From Streptomyces europaeiscabiei (GTDB lineage Bacteria; Actinomycetota; Actinomycetes; Streptomycetales; Streptomycetaceae): 64,000 nt of DNA. The DNA is taken from assembly GCF_036346855.1 (NCBI RefSeq), contig NZ_CP107841.1, positions 2,670,001 through 2,734,000 on the forward strand. The letters run 5' to 3'. A program made the translations under genes and the position numbers. Below, piece after piece: positions 25,032 to 33,664 of the stretch (position 1 is its first letter; each line of letters opens with the position of its first letter). The notes below the pieces were generated by a model. That model worked only from the letters and a program-made list of their open reading frames with translations. It made no database searches and was not told the DNA's origin.

Positions 25032-26536
25032 GCGGGGGCGTGTCCTTCGGGGAGTTCTGCGGGTGCTGCGGGTTCTGTGAGTTCTGTGGGTTCTGTGAGT
25101 TCTGTGGGTTCTGCGAGTTCTGCGAGTTCTGCGAGTTCTGCGGATGCTGCGGGTGCTGTGGATGCTGCGGGTGCTGCGAGTTCTGTGGGTGCTGTGGCTT
25201 CCACGAGCTTCAGCAGGGTGGCGAGGTCGCCCGGCCGGGTGTGGGGGTTGAGCAGGGTGGCCTTGAGCCACAGTCGGCCGTCGAGTTCGGCGCGGCCCAT
25301 GACGGCCCGGCCGTCGTGGAGCAGTTGGCGGCGTACGGCGGCCACGGCGTCGTCGGACGCCCCGGTGGGCCGGAAGAGGACCGTGCTGATGGTGGGCCGG
25401 TCGTGGAGTTCGAAGCCGGGGTGTGCCTCGATGGTGGCGGCGAACTCCTGCGCGAGAGCGCAGACTTGGTCGACGAGGCGGCCGATTCCGGCGCGGCCCA
25501 GGGTCTTGAGGGTGACGGCGATCTTGAGGATGTCGGGCCGTCGGGTGGTCCGCAGGGACCGGCCGAGCAGGTCGGGCAGGCCGGCCTCGGTGTCGTCGTC
25601 CGCGTTGAGGTAGTCCGCCCGGTGGTGGAGTACGGCGAGGTCCGGTGCGTCGCGTACGGCGAGGAGTCCGGCGGCGGCCGGTTGCCAGCCGAGTTTGTGC
25701 AGGTCCAGGGTGACGGTGTGGGCGCGGGCGAGGCCGTGCAGGCGGGCTCGGTGCCGGTCGCTGAGGAGAAGGCCTCCGCCGTAGGCCGCGTCGATGTGGA
25801 GCCGGGCGCCGTGGGTTGCGCAGAGGTCGGCGATGTCGGGCAGCGGGTCGATGAGTCCGGCGTCGGTGGTGCCGGCTGTGGCGGCGACGAGGAGGGGCCC
25901 TCGGAGGTGGGTGAGAGCGTCGTCCAGGGCGGCGGGGTCGAGGGTGCCGGCCGGGGTCGGGATCACGACGGGCTCGGGGAGGCCGAGGAGCCAGGCGGCG
26001 CGGGGGAGGGAGTGGTGGGCGTTGGCCCCGCAGACGAGCTGTACTCCCGCGTGCGCCTCTCTGGCCAGCAGGACGGCGAGGTGGTTGGACTCGGTGCCGC
26101 CGGTGGTGACCAGTGCGTCGGCGGCACCGGTCTCCTGGGCCAGCGCCCGGGTCACCAGTGCTTCGAGCGTGGAGGCCGCCGGGGCCTGGTCCCAGGAGTC
26201 GAGGGACGGGTTCAGCACGGAGGCGGCCAGGTCTGCGGCGGCGGCCACGGCCAGGGGTGGCGTGTGCAGGTGGGCCGCGCACAGGGGGTCGGCCGGGTCG
26301 GCGGTGCCCGCCGCGAGGGCCCGGACCAGCCGGTGGAGGGCGTCCGGCTCGCCTTCGGCGGGCAGGGGCTCACCGAGCGCGTCCCGCACCTGCGCCGCGA
26401 CCGCCTCCGGGCCACCGGCGGGGAGGGGGCCGCCCCGGGCCTCGGCCCCCTCCCGCAACGCGTCGAGCACCGTGTCGAGCAGCGGGCGGAGCGCGCCGGG
26501 ACCTCGGGGTCCCGAGGCGAGGGGCGGAGTGGTCAT
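25028..26536 (-). CDS. PLP-dependent amino acid decarboxylase (group II, DesA-like)
   Basis: The 502-residue protein is a group II (glutamate-decarboxylase-fold) enzyme. VTTGGTESNHLAVLLARE contacts the cofactor phosphate, HIDAAYGGG supplies the Asp to the pyridine nitrogen, and LDLHKLGW holds the Schiff-base Lys. Paired with an N-hydroxylase, it most likely makes cadaverine from lysine, as DesA does; diaminobutyrate or ornithine cannot be excluded. The last 55 or so residues are a low-complexity Ala/Glu/Leu/Thr/Pro tail built from 9-bp repeats. No DmdR/IdeR-type iron box was recognised upstream. Confidence 0.88.
   Translation of the reverse strand: MTTPPLASGPRGPGALRPLLDTVLDALREGAEARGGPLPAGGPEAVAAQVRDALGEPLPAEGEPDALHRLVRALAAGTADPADPLCAAHLHTPPLAVAAAADLAASVLNPSLDSWDQAPAASTLEALVTRALAQETGAADALVTTGGTESNHLAVLLAREAHAGVQLVCGANAHHSLPRAAWLLGLPEPVVIPTPAGTLDPAALDDALTHLRGPLLVAATAGTTDAGLIDPLPDIADLCATHGARLHIDAAYGGGLLLSDRHRARLHGLARAHTVTLDLHKLGWQPAAAGLLAVRDAPDLAVLHHRADYLNADDDTEAGLPDLLGRSLRTTRRPDILKIAVTLKTLGRAGIGRLVDQVCALAQEFAATIEAHPGFELHDRPTISTVLFRPTGASDDAVAAVRRQLLHDGRAVMGRAELDGRLWLKATLLNPHTRPGDLATLLKLVEATAPTELAAPAASTAPAASAELAELAELAEPTELTEPTELTEPAAPAELPEGHAPA
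25047..25200. repeat. 9-bp simple repeats encoding the decarboxylase tail
   Basis: Imperfect 9-bp units such as GAGTTCTGC and GGGTTCTGT are repeated roughly 15 times, coding on the minus strand for AEL, TEP and AAP-type tripeptides. The stretch lies entirely inside the C-terminal tail of the decarboxylase gene, just before its stop. Confidence 0.8.
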
Positions 26537-26658
26537 GGATTCCTCCGGAGCACGGGGAATCCCATTTTGTACGCCGATCGGGTGCCGAGCCCGAAAAGGC
26601 CGTTGATTACAACCGAAAGAGGGTACGGGAACACGCCTTGAACGGCGGCGCTCCCCAA

Positions 26659-26690
26659 AGGGGCCCGGGGAACTGCGCGACCAGCCACGA
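26659..26690 (+). repeat. Dispersed intergenic repeat, copy 1
   Basis: This 32-bp element contains CGGGGAACTGCGCGACCAGC and ends CCACGA. Near-identical sequences occur at 31411-31443 (opposite strand), 61262-61293 (opposite) and 61371-61402 (same strand), always between genes. Confidence 0.75.
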
Positions 26691-26749
26691 ACGGCCTTCA
26701 GCCCGCAGCCCCCGCAGCCTCGACGGCGGAACCCGGAAGGACCCGGCTC

Positions 26750-29254
26750 CTACGCCTCTCGCACTCGCAGCGCACGCGCCAGGTCGTCCAGTTGATCCAC
26801 CAGCTTGCGTCGCAGTGCCGGAATCAGGTCGCCGTGCTGAAGACACCGCTCCCCCAGGTCGAGCGTCTCCGGGTCCACCGCATGCACCGGGAACGCCCAC
26901 CGCCCTGCGGCTTCCGCGATCGCCGGTCCTCGCCTGGCGGCCAGCGAAACCGCGTCGGCCCAGTAGCGCTCGACGTACTCCCGCAGGAGGTCCGCCTGCT
27001 CGGGTTGCCAGAATCCCTGGGCGGTGGCGGTGAACAGGTAGTTGGAGAGGTCGTCGGTGGTGAACATCGCCTCCCAGGCGGCGCGCTTGGCCTCGGGTTC
27101 GGGCAGCGCGGCCCGGCAGCGGGCGGCGCCCTCCTGGCCGCTGGCGCTGGGGTCCCGTTCCAGTTCGTCGGCGATCGCGGCGGCGTCGACCGCGCCGAGG
27201 ACGGCGAGCCGGCCGAGGACGCGCCAGCGCAGTTCGGGGTCGAGTTCGGGGCCGCCGGGGACCGTGCCGTCCGCGAGCCAGGCGGCGATGGTCTCGGGGT
27301 GGGCGGCGACGTCGATGGCGTGGCGTACGGCGGTGAGGCGCAGGCCGGGGTGGTCGCCGTCCTCGGTGCGGCGGATGAGGTCGCGGCACAGGGAGCCGAG
27401 GGTGGACAGGCCGGTGGCGCGCTGCTCGGGGGCGAGGAAGCGGTCGGCGACCTGGGTGGTGGCGAAGGTGAGGACGCCCTGGACGATGGCGAGGTCGCTC
27501 TCGCGCGGGAGGTGGGTGCGGGCGGCTTCCAGGTAGGCGGTGGCGGGGAGTTCGGCGTCGCGTACGGCGTCGCGCAGGGCGTTCCAGACGACGGCGCGGG
27601 TGAGCGGGTCGGGGAGGCCGCAGAGGTGGTCGGTGACGGCGGCGAAGGAGTCGGGGTCGAAGCGGATCTTGGCGTAGGTGAGGTCGCCGTCGTTGAGGAG
27701 GAGGAGTGCGGGTCGTTTGCCGATGGGCTGGTGGGTGGAGTGGGGGAGGTCGAGTTCGACGCGGTTGCGGAGGGTGAGGTGGCCCTGGTCGTTGCCGGGG
27801 TCCCGGTCGTAGATGCCGACGGCGATGTGGTGGGGGCGGTCGCCGGTGCGGTCGACGGTGAGGGTGTGGGTGCCGTCGGCGGCGCGGGTGATCCTGGGGG
27901 TGAGGGTGTCGACGCCGGTGGTGCGGAGCCAGGCGTCGGCCCAGGCGTGGACGTCGCGTTCGGTGGCGCCGGCGAGGTTGTCGATGAAGTCGGCGAGGGT
28001 GGCGTTGCCGAAGCGGTGCCGGGTGAAGTGGGCGTTGATGCCGGCGAGGAAGTCCTTCTCGCCGAGCCAGGCGACGAGCTGGCGGAGGGCGGAGGCGCCC
28101 TTGGCGTAGGAGATGCCGTCGAAGTTGAGGAGGGCGGCGGCGGTGTCGTCGACGTTCTCGGGGGCGACGGGGTGGGTGGAGGGGCGCTGGTCGGCGTCGT
28201 AGCCCCAGGCCTTGCGGGCGATGCCGAAGTCGACCCAGGTGTCGGCGAAGCGGCTGGCTTCGGTGAGGGTCTGGTAGCCCATGTACTCGGCGAAGGACTC
28301 GTTCAGCCAGATGTCGTCCCACCACCTGAGGGTGACGAGGTCGCCGAACCACATGTGGGCCATCTCGTGGGCGATGACCATGGCGCGGGTCTGGCGTTCG
28401 GTGTCGGTGACGGCGGAGCGGTAGACGAACTCGTCGCGGAAGGTGACGAGGCCGGGGTTCTCCATGGCGCCGGCGTTGAATTCGGGGACGAAGGCCTGGT
28501 CGTAGGAGTCGAAGGGGTACGGCTCCTCGAACTTTTCGTGGTACCGGTCGTAGAGGGCGCGGGTGACGTCGAGGATCTCGTCGGCGTCGGTGTCGAGGTG
28601 GGGGGCGAGCGAGCGGCGGCAGTGGATGCCGAAGGGCAGGCCGCGGTGTTCGGTGCGCACGGAGTGCCAGGGGCCGGCGGCGACGGCGACGAGGTAGGTG
28701 GAGATCGGCGGGGTGGTGGCGGCCCGCCAGGTGCCGTCGTCCTGCTGTTCGGTGATGCCGTTGGCGAGGACGGTCCAGGCCTCGGGGGCGGTGACGGTGA
28801 GGTCGAAGACGGCCTTGAGGTCGGGTTGGTCGAAGGCGGCGAAGACTCGTTGGATGTCGTCCAGGAAGAGCTGGGTGTAGACGTAGGTCTCGCCGTCGGT
28901 GGGGTCGGTGAAGCGGTGCATGCCCTCGCCGGTGCGGGAGTAGCGCATGGTGGCGTCGACGCGCAGTTCGTGCTTGCCCGGGTTGAGGCCCTTGAGAGGG
29001 AGGCGGTTCTCGTCGAGGGTCTCGGGGTCGAGGGGTTGTCCGTCGAGGGTGACGGAGCGCAGTTCGGCGGGCTTGAGCTCGACGAAGGTGTCCGCGGCCT
29101 TCTTCTTCCCCCGCACGGTGAAGTGGATGACGGTACGGGAGTCGAAGGTCTCGTCGCCGCGCGTGAGGTCGAGTGCGATCTCGTAGCGGTGGACGTCGAG
29201 GAGCCGAGCACGGGCTTGCGCTTCGTCGCGCGTCAGTACGGACATGAGGGACAT
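26750..29254 (-). CDS. pepN: Aminopeptidase N (M1 family zinc metallopeptidase)
   Basis: The roughly 834-residue cytoplasmic enzyme trims N-terminal residues from peptides. M1 hallmarks are the exopeptidase motif GAMEN (FNAGAMENPGLVTF), the zinc site HEMAHMWFGD with the downstream Glu in NESFAEYMGY, and the ERAP1-like C-terminal helical domain. The length fits the actinobacterial family. Three in-frame starts lie close together (GTG 29275, ATG 29254, ATG 29245); 29254 has AGG a few nt upstream, and MSVLTRDEAQ at 29245 is an equally plausible beginning. Confidence 0.94.
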   Translation of the reverse strand: MSLMSVLTRDEAQARARLLDVHRYEIALDLTRGDETFDSRTVIHFTVRGKKKAADTFVELKPAELRSVTLDGQPLDPETLDENRLPLKGLNPGKHELRVDATMRYSRTGEGMHRFTDPTDGETYVYTQLFLDDIQRVFAAFDQPDLKAVFDLTVTAPEAWTVLANGITEQQDDGTWRAATTPPISTYLVAVAAGPWHSVRTEHRGLPFGIHCRRSLAPHLDTDADEILDVTRALYDRYHEKFEEPYPFDSYDQAFVPEFNAGAMENPGLVTFRDEFVYRSAVTDTERQTRAMVIAHEMAHMWFGDLVTLRWWDDIWLNESFAEYMGYQTLTEASRFADTWVDFGIARKAWGYDADQRPSTHPVAPENVDDTAAALLNFDGISYAKGASALRQLVAWLGEKDFLAGINAHFTRHRFGNATLADFIDNLAGATERDVHAWADAWLRTTGVDTLTPRITRAADGTHTLTVDRTGDRPHHIAVGIYDRDPGNDQGHLTLRNRVELDLPHSTHQPIGKRPALLLLNDGDLTYAKIRFDPDSFAAVTDHLCGLPDPLTRAVVWNALRDAVRDAELPATAYLEAARTHLPRESDLAIVQGVLTFATTQVADRFLAPEQRATGLSTLGSLCRDLIRRTEDGDHPGLRLTAVRHAIDVAAHPETIAAWLADGTVPGGPELDPELRWRVLGRLAVLGAVDAAAIADELERDPSASGQEGAARCRAALPEPEAKRAAWEAMFTTDDLSNYLFTATAQGFWQPEQADLLREYVERYWADAVSLAARRGPAIAEAAGRWAFPVHAVDPETLDLGERCLQHGDLIPALRRKLVDQLDDLARALRVREA

Positions 29255-29344
29255 GCTGCCTGATGCCTTTGGCACAGGACAGGGGCGGGCCTGGTACGCG
29301 ACCTTTGTCCGGTCGCGTGCGCCGTGTGTCCGGCCGTATGCGGC

Positions 29345-29866
29345 CTATGCCCGGTCCTTCGCGCCGTCGTGCTGTGCGGGTACGCGCCCCCGGTCGTGGT
29401 GGTCGTCGTCGGCGCCCTTGAGTTCCTCGTGCTCCTTGAGGCGGGTGCGCAGGTCGCGGACCTCGCGTTCCAGGGCGTGGGAGCGTTCGTGGGCGTCGTA
29501 GAGGTAGCGGACCTTGGTGCGCAGGGCCCAGGGGTCGACGGGTTTCATGACGAGGTCGGCGACGCCGAGGCGGAAGGCGGCTGCGGTGAGTTCGGCGTCG
29601 GGGCCGAAGCCGGTGAGGAGGATGACGGGGATGTGCTGGGTCTGTTCCACGCCGCGCATGTAGTGGACGACGTCGAGGCCGCTGACGCCGGGCATGCGGA
29701 CGTCGAGGAGGAGCAGGCCGACCTGGCCGCGGAGGACTTCCTTGAGTGCCGCGTCGCCGCTGGTGGCGCGCGTCAGGCGGTAGCCCAGCGGGGCCAGGGC
29801 GCTCTCCAGGGCGTACAGCGTGTCCTCATGGTCGTCGACGATGAGGATCCTGGCTTCCGACGGCAT
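29345..29866 (-). CDS. Stand-alone receiver-domain protein
   Basis: The 173-residue protein has one receiver domain: acidic pocket VDDHEDT, phospho-acceptor Asp55 in LLLLDVRMPG, Thr in LLTGFG, Lys in MKPVDPW. A coiled-coil-like helix follows (HERSHALEREVRDLRTRLKEHEELKG), ending in a charged tail. There is no DNA-binding output domain and no kinase next to it. Such proteins relay phosphate or act by protein contact. The start ATG follows GAGAGG. Confidence 0.82.
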   Translation of the reverse strand: MPSEARILIVDDHEDTLYALESALAPLGYRLTRATSGDAALKEVLRGQVGLLLLDVRMPGVSGLDVVHYMRGVEQTQHIPVILLTGFGPDAELTAAAFRLGVADLVMKPVDPWALRTKVRYLYDAHERSHALEREVRDLRTRLKEHEELKGADDDHHDRGRVPAQHDGAKDRA

Positions 29867-29937
29867 GACCTCTCACGGCGTGTAGTCGTTGCCTGACAAG
29901 GAGTGCTCACGCAGGATGCCCGTCGGCGGGCTCGATG

Positions 29938-30333
29938 TCACTCCCCTGCGTCTGGCGCTGTGCCGGTCGTGCCCACTGTGCCGTTGAGCGCGTCGTCCGC
30001 GATGCGTTCGTGGTGCCGGATGACCTCGGCGATGATGAAGTTCAGCAGCTTCTCGGCGAACGCCGGATCCAGCTTGGCACTTTCGGCGAGTCCGCGCAGG
30101 CGGTTGATCTGTTGTGCCTCGCGGCCGGGGTCGGCGGGGGGCAGTTGGTGCGCGGCCTTGAGGTGGCCGACCCGTTGGGTGCATTTGAAGCGTTCGGCGA
30201 GCATGTGGACGACGGCGGCGTCGATGTTGTCGATGCTGTCGCGCAGCCGGGTGAGTTCCGCCCGGACGTCCGGGTCGACCTCGTCGGCCGGCGCGGCCGC
30301 GATGTTCGCGTCGTCGGTGTTGCTGGTGGTCAT
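29938..30333 (-). CDS. Chorismate mutase (AroQ type)
   Basis: This 131-residue helical protein contains an AroQ-type chorismate mutase domain of about 90 residues. ELTRLRDSIDNIDAAVVHMLAERFKCTQRVGHLKAAH carries the conserved Arg/Lys set, and FAEKLLNFIIAEVIRHHE is the last helix. It converts chorismate to prephenate for Phe/Tyr synthesis in the cytoplasm. ATG 30333, after GGGTGA, is preferred to upstream in-frame starts. Confidence 0.86.
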   Translation of the reverse strand: MTTSNTDDANIAAAPADEVDPDVRAELTRLRDSIDNIDAAVVHMLAERFKCTQRVGHLKAAHQLPPADPGREAQQINRLRGLAESAKLDPAFAEKLLNFIIAEVIRHHERIADDALNGTVGTTGTAPDAGE

Positions 30334-30416
30334 GGTCGTCACCCTAGCGACGCTGTGGTTCGGTGCCCGCACCGGCTTAGAGTGGAACGTATCGGGGCGT
30401 CTTTGGGGGTGCGGAC

Positions 30417-31313
30417 GTGGCGAACGGCGGACCTGTCGAGCACGGCTACCCGCATCTGGACACCGTGCGGGCGTCGATCACCGCGCTGTACAAGCGGCTC
30501 TCGTACGACACGATCCAGCTGTTCGCCACCAGTGTGGCACCCGTCGACGTGGCGTTCTGCGACACGGACGATCTCCATCTGGGTGCGCAGCGGGTGGCGC
30601 GGGAGCTGGTGCGGCACTATCGGCTGCCGGAGGCCCGGATGGTCGTCGGTTTCCGGGAGATGACCCATGCGGCGAGCGTCGAGCTGGCGGCGGGGCCCGA
30701 GTACTTCGTCGAGCTGAACGACCGGTTCCGCAGGCACCGGCGGGACATCGGGGCGGCGCTCGCGCACGAGGTCATGCACGTCTATCTGCACCGGCTCGGG
30801 CTGTCCTTCCCCGGCACGCGTGAGAACGAGATTCTCACGGACACGGCGGCGGCATATCTGGGGGCGGGGTGGCTGCTGCTGGACGCGTACCGGGAGGATT
30901 CCGCGTCGTCGCAGAAGCTGGGGTATCTGACGCCGGAGGAGTTCGGGTACGTGCTGGCCAAGCGGGCGCAGGTGTTCGGTGAGGATCCCTCGGTGTGGTT
31001 CACCAGCGCGCAGGCGTATTCCGCGTATGCGCAGGGCCGGGTGCGGGCTCGCCGGGACGAGCGGCAGCCGCCGCTGACGGCGGCGGGGTGGGCGGGGCGG
31101 CGGCGGTACGCGCGGGATCGGCGCCATGCGCAGGACCTGCGGTCGGGCTCGGCGGGGTCGGGGGTGCCGTATGTGTTCACGCCTGAGGGGCGGGGGCCGC
31201 TGCGGGTGTCGTTTCCCTGTCCGACGTGTCATCAGAGGATTCGGGTGCCGGTTCGGGGGCGGGTTCGGGCGCGGTGTGGGTTGTGTCGGACGGTTCTGGA
31301 GTGCGACACGTAG
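30417..31313 (+). CDS. Predicted zinc metallopeptidase with C-terminal zinc ribbon
   Basis: The 298-residue protein has an HExxH motif (ALAHEVMHVYLHRLG, around residues 118-132) with a later ENEILTDTAAAYLGAG segment that can supply a third ligand. The C-terminus is a zinc ribbon (FPCPTCHQRIRVPVRGRVRARCGLC). No signal peptide or membrane segment is seen. GTG 30417 is the start, divergent from chorismate mutase. I do not recognise a named family, so peptidase activity is inferred from the motif only. Confidence 0.7.
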   Translation: MANGGPVEHGYPHLDTVRASITALYKRLSYDTIQLFATSVAPVDVAFCDTDDLHLGAQRVARELVRHYRLPEARMVVGFREMTHAASVELAAGPEYFVELNDRFRRHRRDIGAALAHEVMHVYLHRLGLSFPGTRENEILTDTAAAYLGAGWLLLDAYREDSASSQKLGYLTPEEFGYVLAKRAQVFGEDPSVWFTSAQAYSAYAQGRVRARRDERQPPLTAAGWAGRRRYARDRRHAQDLRSGSAGSGVPYVFTPEGRGPLRVSFPCPTCHQRIRVPVRGRVRARCGLCRTVLECDT

Positions 31314-31410
31314 GTCATTCGGGGCGCGTACGGGGGTGGTTGGTGCGGTGCGCCGGCAGGTGCGGGTGTGTGGGCTGGTGTGGGGCCTGGTGTGTAGGGG
31401 CTGGCGTGTA

Positions 31411-31443
31411 GGGGCTGGTCGCGCAGTTCCCCGCGCCCCTGGG
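31411..31443 (-). repeat. Dispersed intergenic repeat, copy 2
   Basis: Reverse-complement copy of the element at 26659-26690 (GGCTGGTCGCGCAGTTCCCC on the plus strand). It lies between the metallopeptidase and the first SDR, close to the left edge of the steroid-type gene block. Confidence 0.75.
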
Positions 31444-31474
31444 AGTGGCGGGCCCCTGAGAGCGGCGGGCCCGG

Positions 31475-32398
31475 TCATGAGGCGCCGTACACCGGGCGTG
31501 GTTCCTCCGCCTCGGCCAAGAGCTTTCGTACGGTCTCCCCCGCCCCCTCCGGCGTCCAGCGCGCCCCTTTGTCCGCGGTGGGGCCCGGGTGCCAGCCCTC
31601 CATGACGGTGATGCGACCGCCCTCCGTCTCGAAGACCCGGCCGGTGACGCCCTCGCTCGCGGCGGAACCCAGCCACACCACCAGTGGGGAGACGTTCTCC
31701 GGGGCCATCGCGTCGAAGCCGGTGCCGGGGGCGGGGGCGGCCATGGCCTCGGCGAAGGCGCCCTCGGTCATCCTGGTGCGTGCGGCGGGGGCGATGGCGT
31801 TGACCTGGACGCCGTAGCGGGCGAGTTCGGCGGCGGCGACGAGGGTGAGGCCGACGATGCCGGCCTTGGCGGCGCTGTAGTTGCCCTGGCCCAGTGAGCC
31901 CAGCAGGCCCGCGCCACTGCTGGTGTTGACGATCCTCGCGGTGGGTGTGCGGCCGGCCTTGGTCTCGGTGCGCCAGTGTGCGGCGGCGTGCTTCAGGGGG
32001 AGGAAGTGGCCCTTGAGGTGGACGCGGAGGACGGCGTCCCAGTCGTCCTCGTCGAGGTTGACGAGCATGCGGTCGCGGAGGAAGCCGGCGTTGTTGACGA
32101 GGGTGTCGAGTCGGCCGTAGCCGTCCAGGGCGGTGCGGACGAGGGAGGCGGCGCCGTCGGTCGTGGCGATGTCCCCACCGTGCGCGATCGCTTCTCCTCC
32201 TGCCGCATGGATCTCCTCGACGACCCGGGCGGCCGGGCTGTCGGGGTTCGGTGTGCCGTCGAGTCCGACGCCGAGGTCGTTGACGACCACGCGGGCGCCC
32301 TCGGCGGCGTACGCGAGCGCGTGCGCGCGGCCGAGGCCACGCCCCGCCCCGGTCACGACCACGACGCGCCCTTCGCAGAGCCGGTGCGTGCTGTTCAT
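31475..32398 (-). CDS. SDR oxidoreductase, steroid C/D-ring cluster (Rv3548c-like)
   Basis: This 307-residue classical short-chain dehydrogenase has the cofactor motif TGAGRGLGRAHA, NNAG (LVNNAGFLRD), catalytic Ser in NTSSGAG and YxxxK (YSAAKAG). The extended C-terminus of about 50 residues is typical of the actinobacterial lipid/steroid SDR subgroup. Its position downstream of a second SDR and next to echA20-ipdABC-like genes mirrors Rv3548c in M. tuberculosis. The probable role is oxidation of a hydroxyacyl-CoA intermediate. It probably shares the leftward promoter at about 33.69 kb. Confidence 0.82.
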   Translation of the reverse strand: MNSTHRLCEGRVVVVTGAGRGLGRAHALAYAAEGARVVVNDLGVGLDGTPNPDSPAARVVEEIHAAGGEAIAHGGDIATTDGAASLVRTALDGYGRLDTLVNNAGFLRDRMLVNLDEDDWDAVLRVHLKGHFLPLKHAAAHWRTETKAGRTPTARIVNTSSGAGLLGSLGQGNYSAAKAGIVGLTLVAAAELARYGVQVNAIAPAARTRMTEGAFAEAMAAPAPGTGFDAMAPENVSPLVVWLGSAASEGVTGRVFETEGGRITVMEGWHPGPTADKGARWTPEGAGETVRKLLAEAEEPRPVYGAS

Positions 32399-32429
32399 CG
32401 CGGTTCCCCTCTCTCGTGTCCTTGTCGGC

Positions 32430-32516
32430 GGTGGTCTGCGCCGCGAGGTGCGTGGGCTGCACCTCGCCGGGTGAGCCACGCCTCGTGGGCCGTGGTCTGC
32501 GCCGCGAGGTGCGTGG
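32430..32516. repeat. 26-bp direct repeat
   Basis: The sequence beginning GTGGTCTGCGCCGCGAGGTG and continuing CGTGGG occurs at 32430-32455 and again at 32491-32516, between the two leftward SDR genes. It is a local duplication, of unknown meaning. Confidence 0.7.
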
Positions 32517-32639
32517 GCGGCGGCGCGAGGGCTGTGGGCGGCTCCCCGCTGCGGGGCCCCGCCCCACCGGGTGCGAGCCACGCCCCCTGGACGGTGAGCA
32601 GCACCGGAGGGCCATGGCCAGCACCCCACTGCCGGTGGG

Positions 32640-33659
32640 CTACACCCCACCGGATGCGAACCACGCCCCCTGGGTCGTGGCTGTGCCCGGCCTTTCGTGG
32701 CCCGCCGCGCCGGGTGGCTCGTCGGCGCCTGTCGGATCGTCGCCGGTCGCCCTCTTCTTCTCGTCGGCCGGTATCGGATCGTCGTCGACCGCCACCCGTT
32801 CATCGTCGGCCGGTATCGGTTCATCGTCGGCCGCCACCCGCCCCTCGTCGGCCGGTATCGAATGACCACCGGCCGCCACCCGCCCCTCGTCGGCCGGTAT
32901 CGAATGACCACCGGTCACCACCCGCCCCTCGTCGGCCGCCGCCGCGTCCAGGAAGGCCGGGCGTTCGCCGCCGCCGTGGACGAGGAGGGAGGCGCCGGTG
33001 ATGTAGGCGGCCGCGTCGGAGGCGAGGAAGACCGCCGCGTCGCCGATGTCGGAGGGGGTGGCGAGGCGGCCCAGCGGGACCGTGCGGGCCACGGCGGCGA
33101 TGCCGTGGTCGTCGCCGTAGTGGAGGTGGGCGAGTTCCGTGCGGACCATGCCGAGGACGAGGGTGTTGACCCGTATCTCCGGGGCCCACTCGACGGCCAT
33201 GGAGCGCGCCAGGTGCTCCAGGCCGGCCTTGGCCGCGCCGTACGCGGCCGAGCCGGGCGACGGGCGGCTGCCGCTCACACTGCCGATCATCACGATCGCG
33301 CCCCGGGCCCGCCGGAGATGTTCGTGGGCGGCGAGGGAGACGGTCAACGGGGCGGTGAGGTTGAGTTCGACGACGCGGGCGTGGCGGCGTGCGTCGGTCG
33401 CGGTGAGCGGGCGGTAGGGGGTGCCGCCGGCGTTGTTCACGAGGACGTCCACGCGGGGCAGTTCGGCGAAGAAGCGGTGCACGGCTTCGGGATCCCGGAC
33501 GTCCAGCGGCATGAACTCGGCGCCCTTGAGAGGTACTTCGGGTGGGCGGCGGGCGCAGGTCACGACCTCGGCGCCGGCTTCGGCGAAGGCTCGGGCGATG
33601 CCGGCGCCGACGCCGCGCGTGCCGCCGGTGACGACGGCGAGCTTCCCGTTGAGCCGCAT
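32640..33659 (-). CDS. SDR oxidoreductase with repeat-extended C-terminus (Rv3549c-like)
   Basis: Residues 1-240 form a complete SDR: TGGTRGVGAG cofactor loop, NNAGG at 75-79, Ser127 in MIGSVSG, Tyr140/Lys144 in YGAAK, and a normal C-terminal end ITGASLLVHGGG. About 100 further residues follow that no usual SDR has, with a 14-residue unit (ADEGRVAAGGHSIP and variants) repeated about five times at residues 242-311. Position next to the divergent echA20-like gene matches Rv3549c of the KstR2 regulon. ATG 33659 is the first codon of the SDR fold. The tail is probably disordered. Confidence 0.82.
   Translation of the reverse strand: MRLNGKLAVVTGGTRGVGAGIARAFAEAGAEVVTCARRPPEVPLKGAEFMPLDVRDPEAVHRFFAELPRVDVLVNNAGGTPYRPLTATDARRHARVVELNLTAPLTVSLAAHEHLRRARGAIVMIGSVSGSRPSPGSAAYGAAKAGLEHLARSMAVEWAPEIRVNTLVLGMVRTELAHLHYGDDHGIAAVARTVPLGRLATPSDIGDAAVFLASDAAAYITGASLLVHGGGERPAFLDAAAADEGRVVTGGHSIPADEGRVAAGGHSIPADEGRVAADDEPIPADDERVAVDDDPIPADEKKRATGDDPTGADEPPGAAGHERPGTATTQGAWFASGGV
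32727..32936. repeat. 42-bp coding tandem repeat in the SDR gene
   Basis: About five in-frame units of 42 bp encode the 14-residue repeat of the SDR tail. The two units nearest the catalytic domain are almost identical and the others progressively diverge, which suggests recent expansion from the domain-proximal side. Confidence 0.85.
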
Positions 33660-33664
33660 CCGCT

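Noticed and set aside
23595..26282. 895-residue reading of the N-hydroxylase
   Set aside because: The first 417 residues are Arg/Pro/His-rich antisense-like sequence over the decarboxylase gene; ATG 25031 overlaps that gene's stop as expected for an operon.
26537..26749. Iron box (DmdR/IdeR) upstream of the siderophore-type pair
   Set aside because: No TTAGGTTAGGCTMACCTAA-like palindrome was seen in the gap.
26792..29263. 823-codon plus-strand frame opposite pepN
   Set aside because: Gly/Val/Asp/Glu-rich shadow; the minus strand carries the GAMEN and HExxH motifs.
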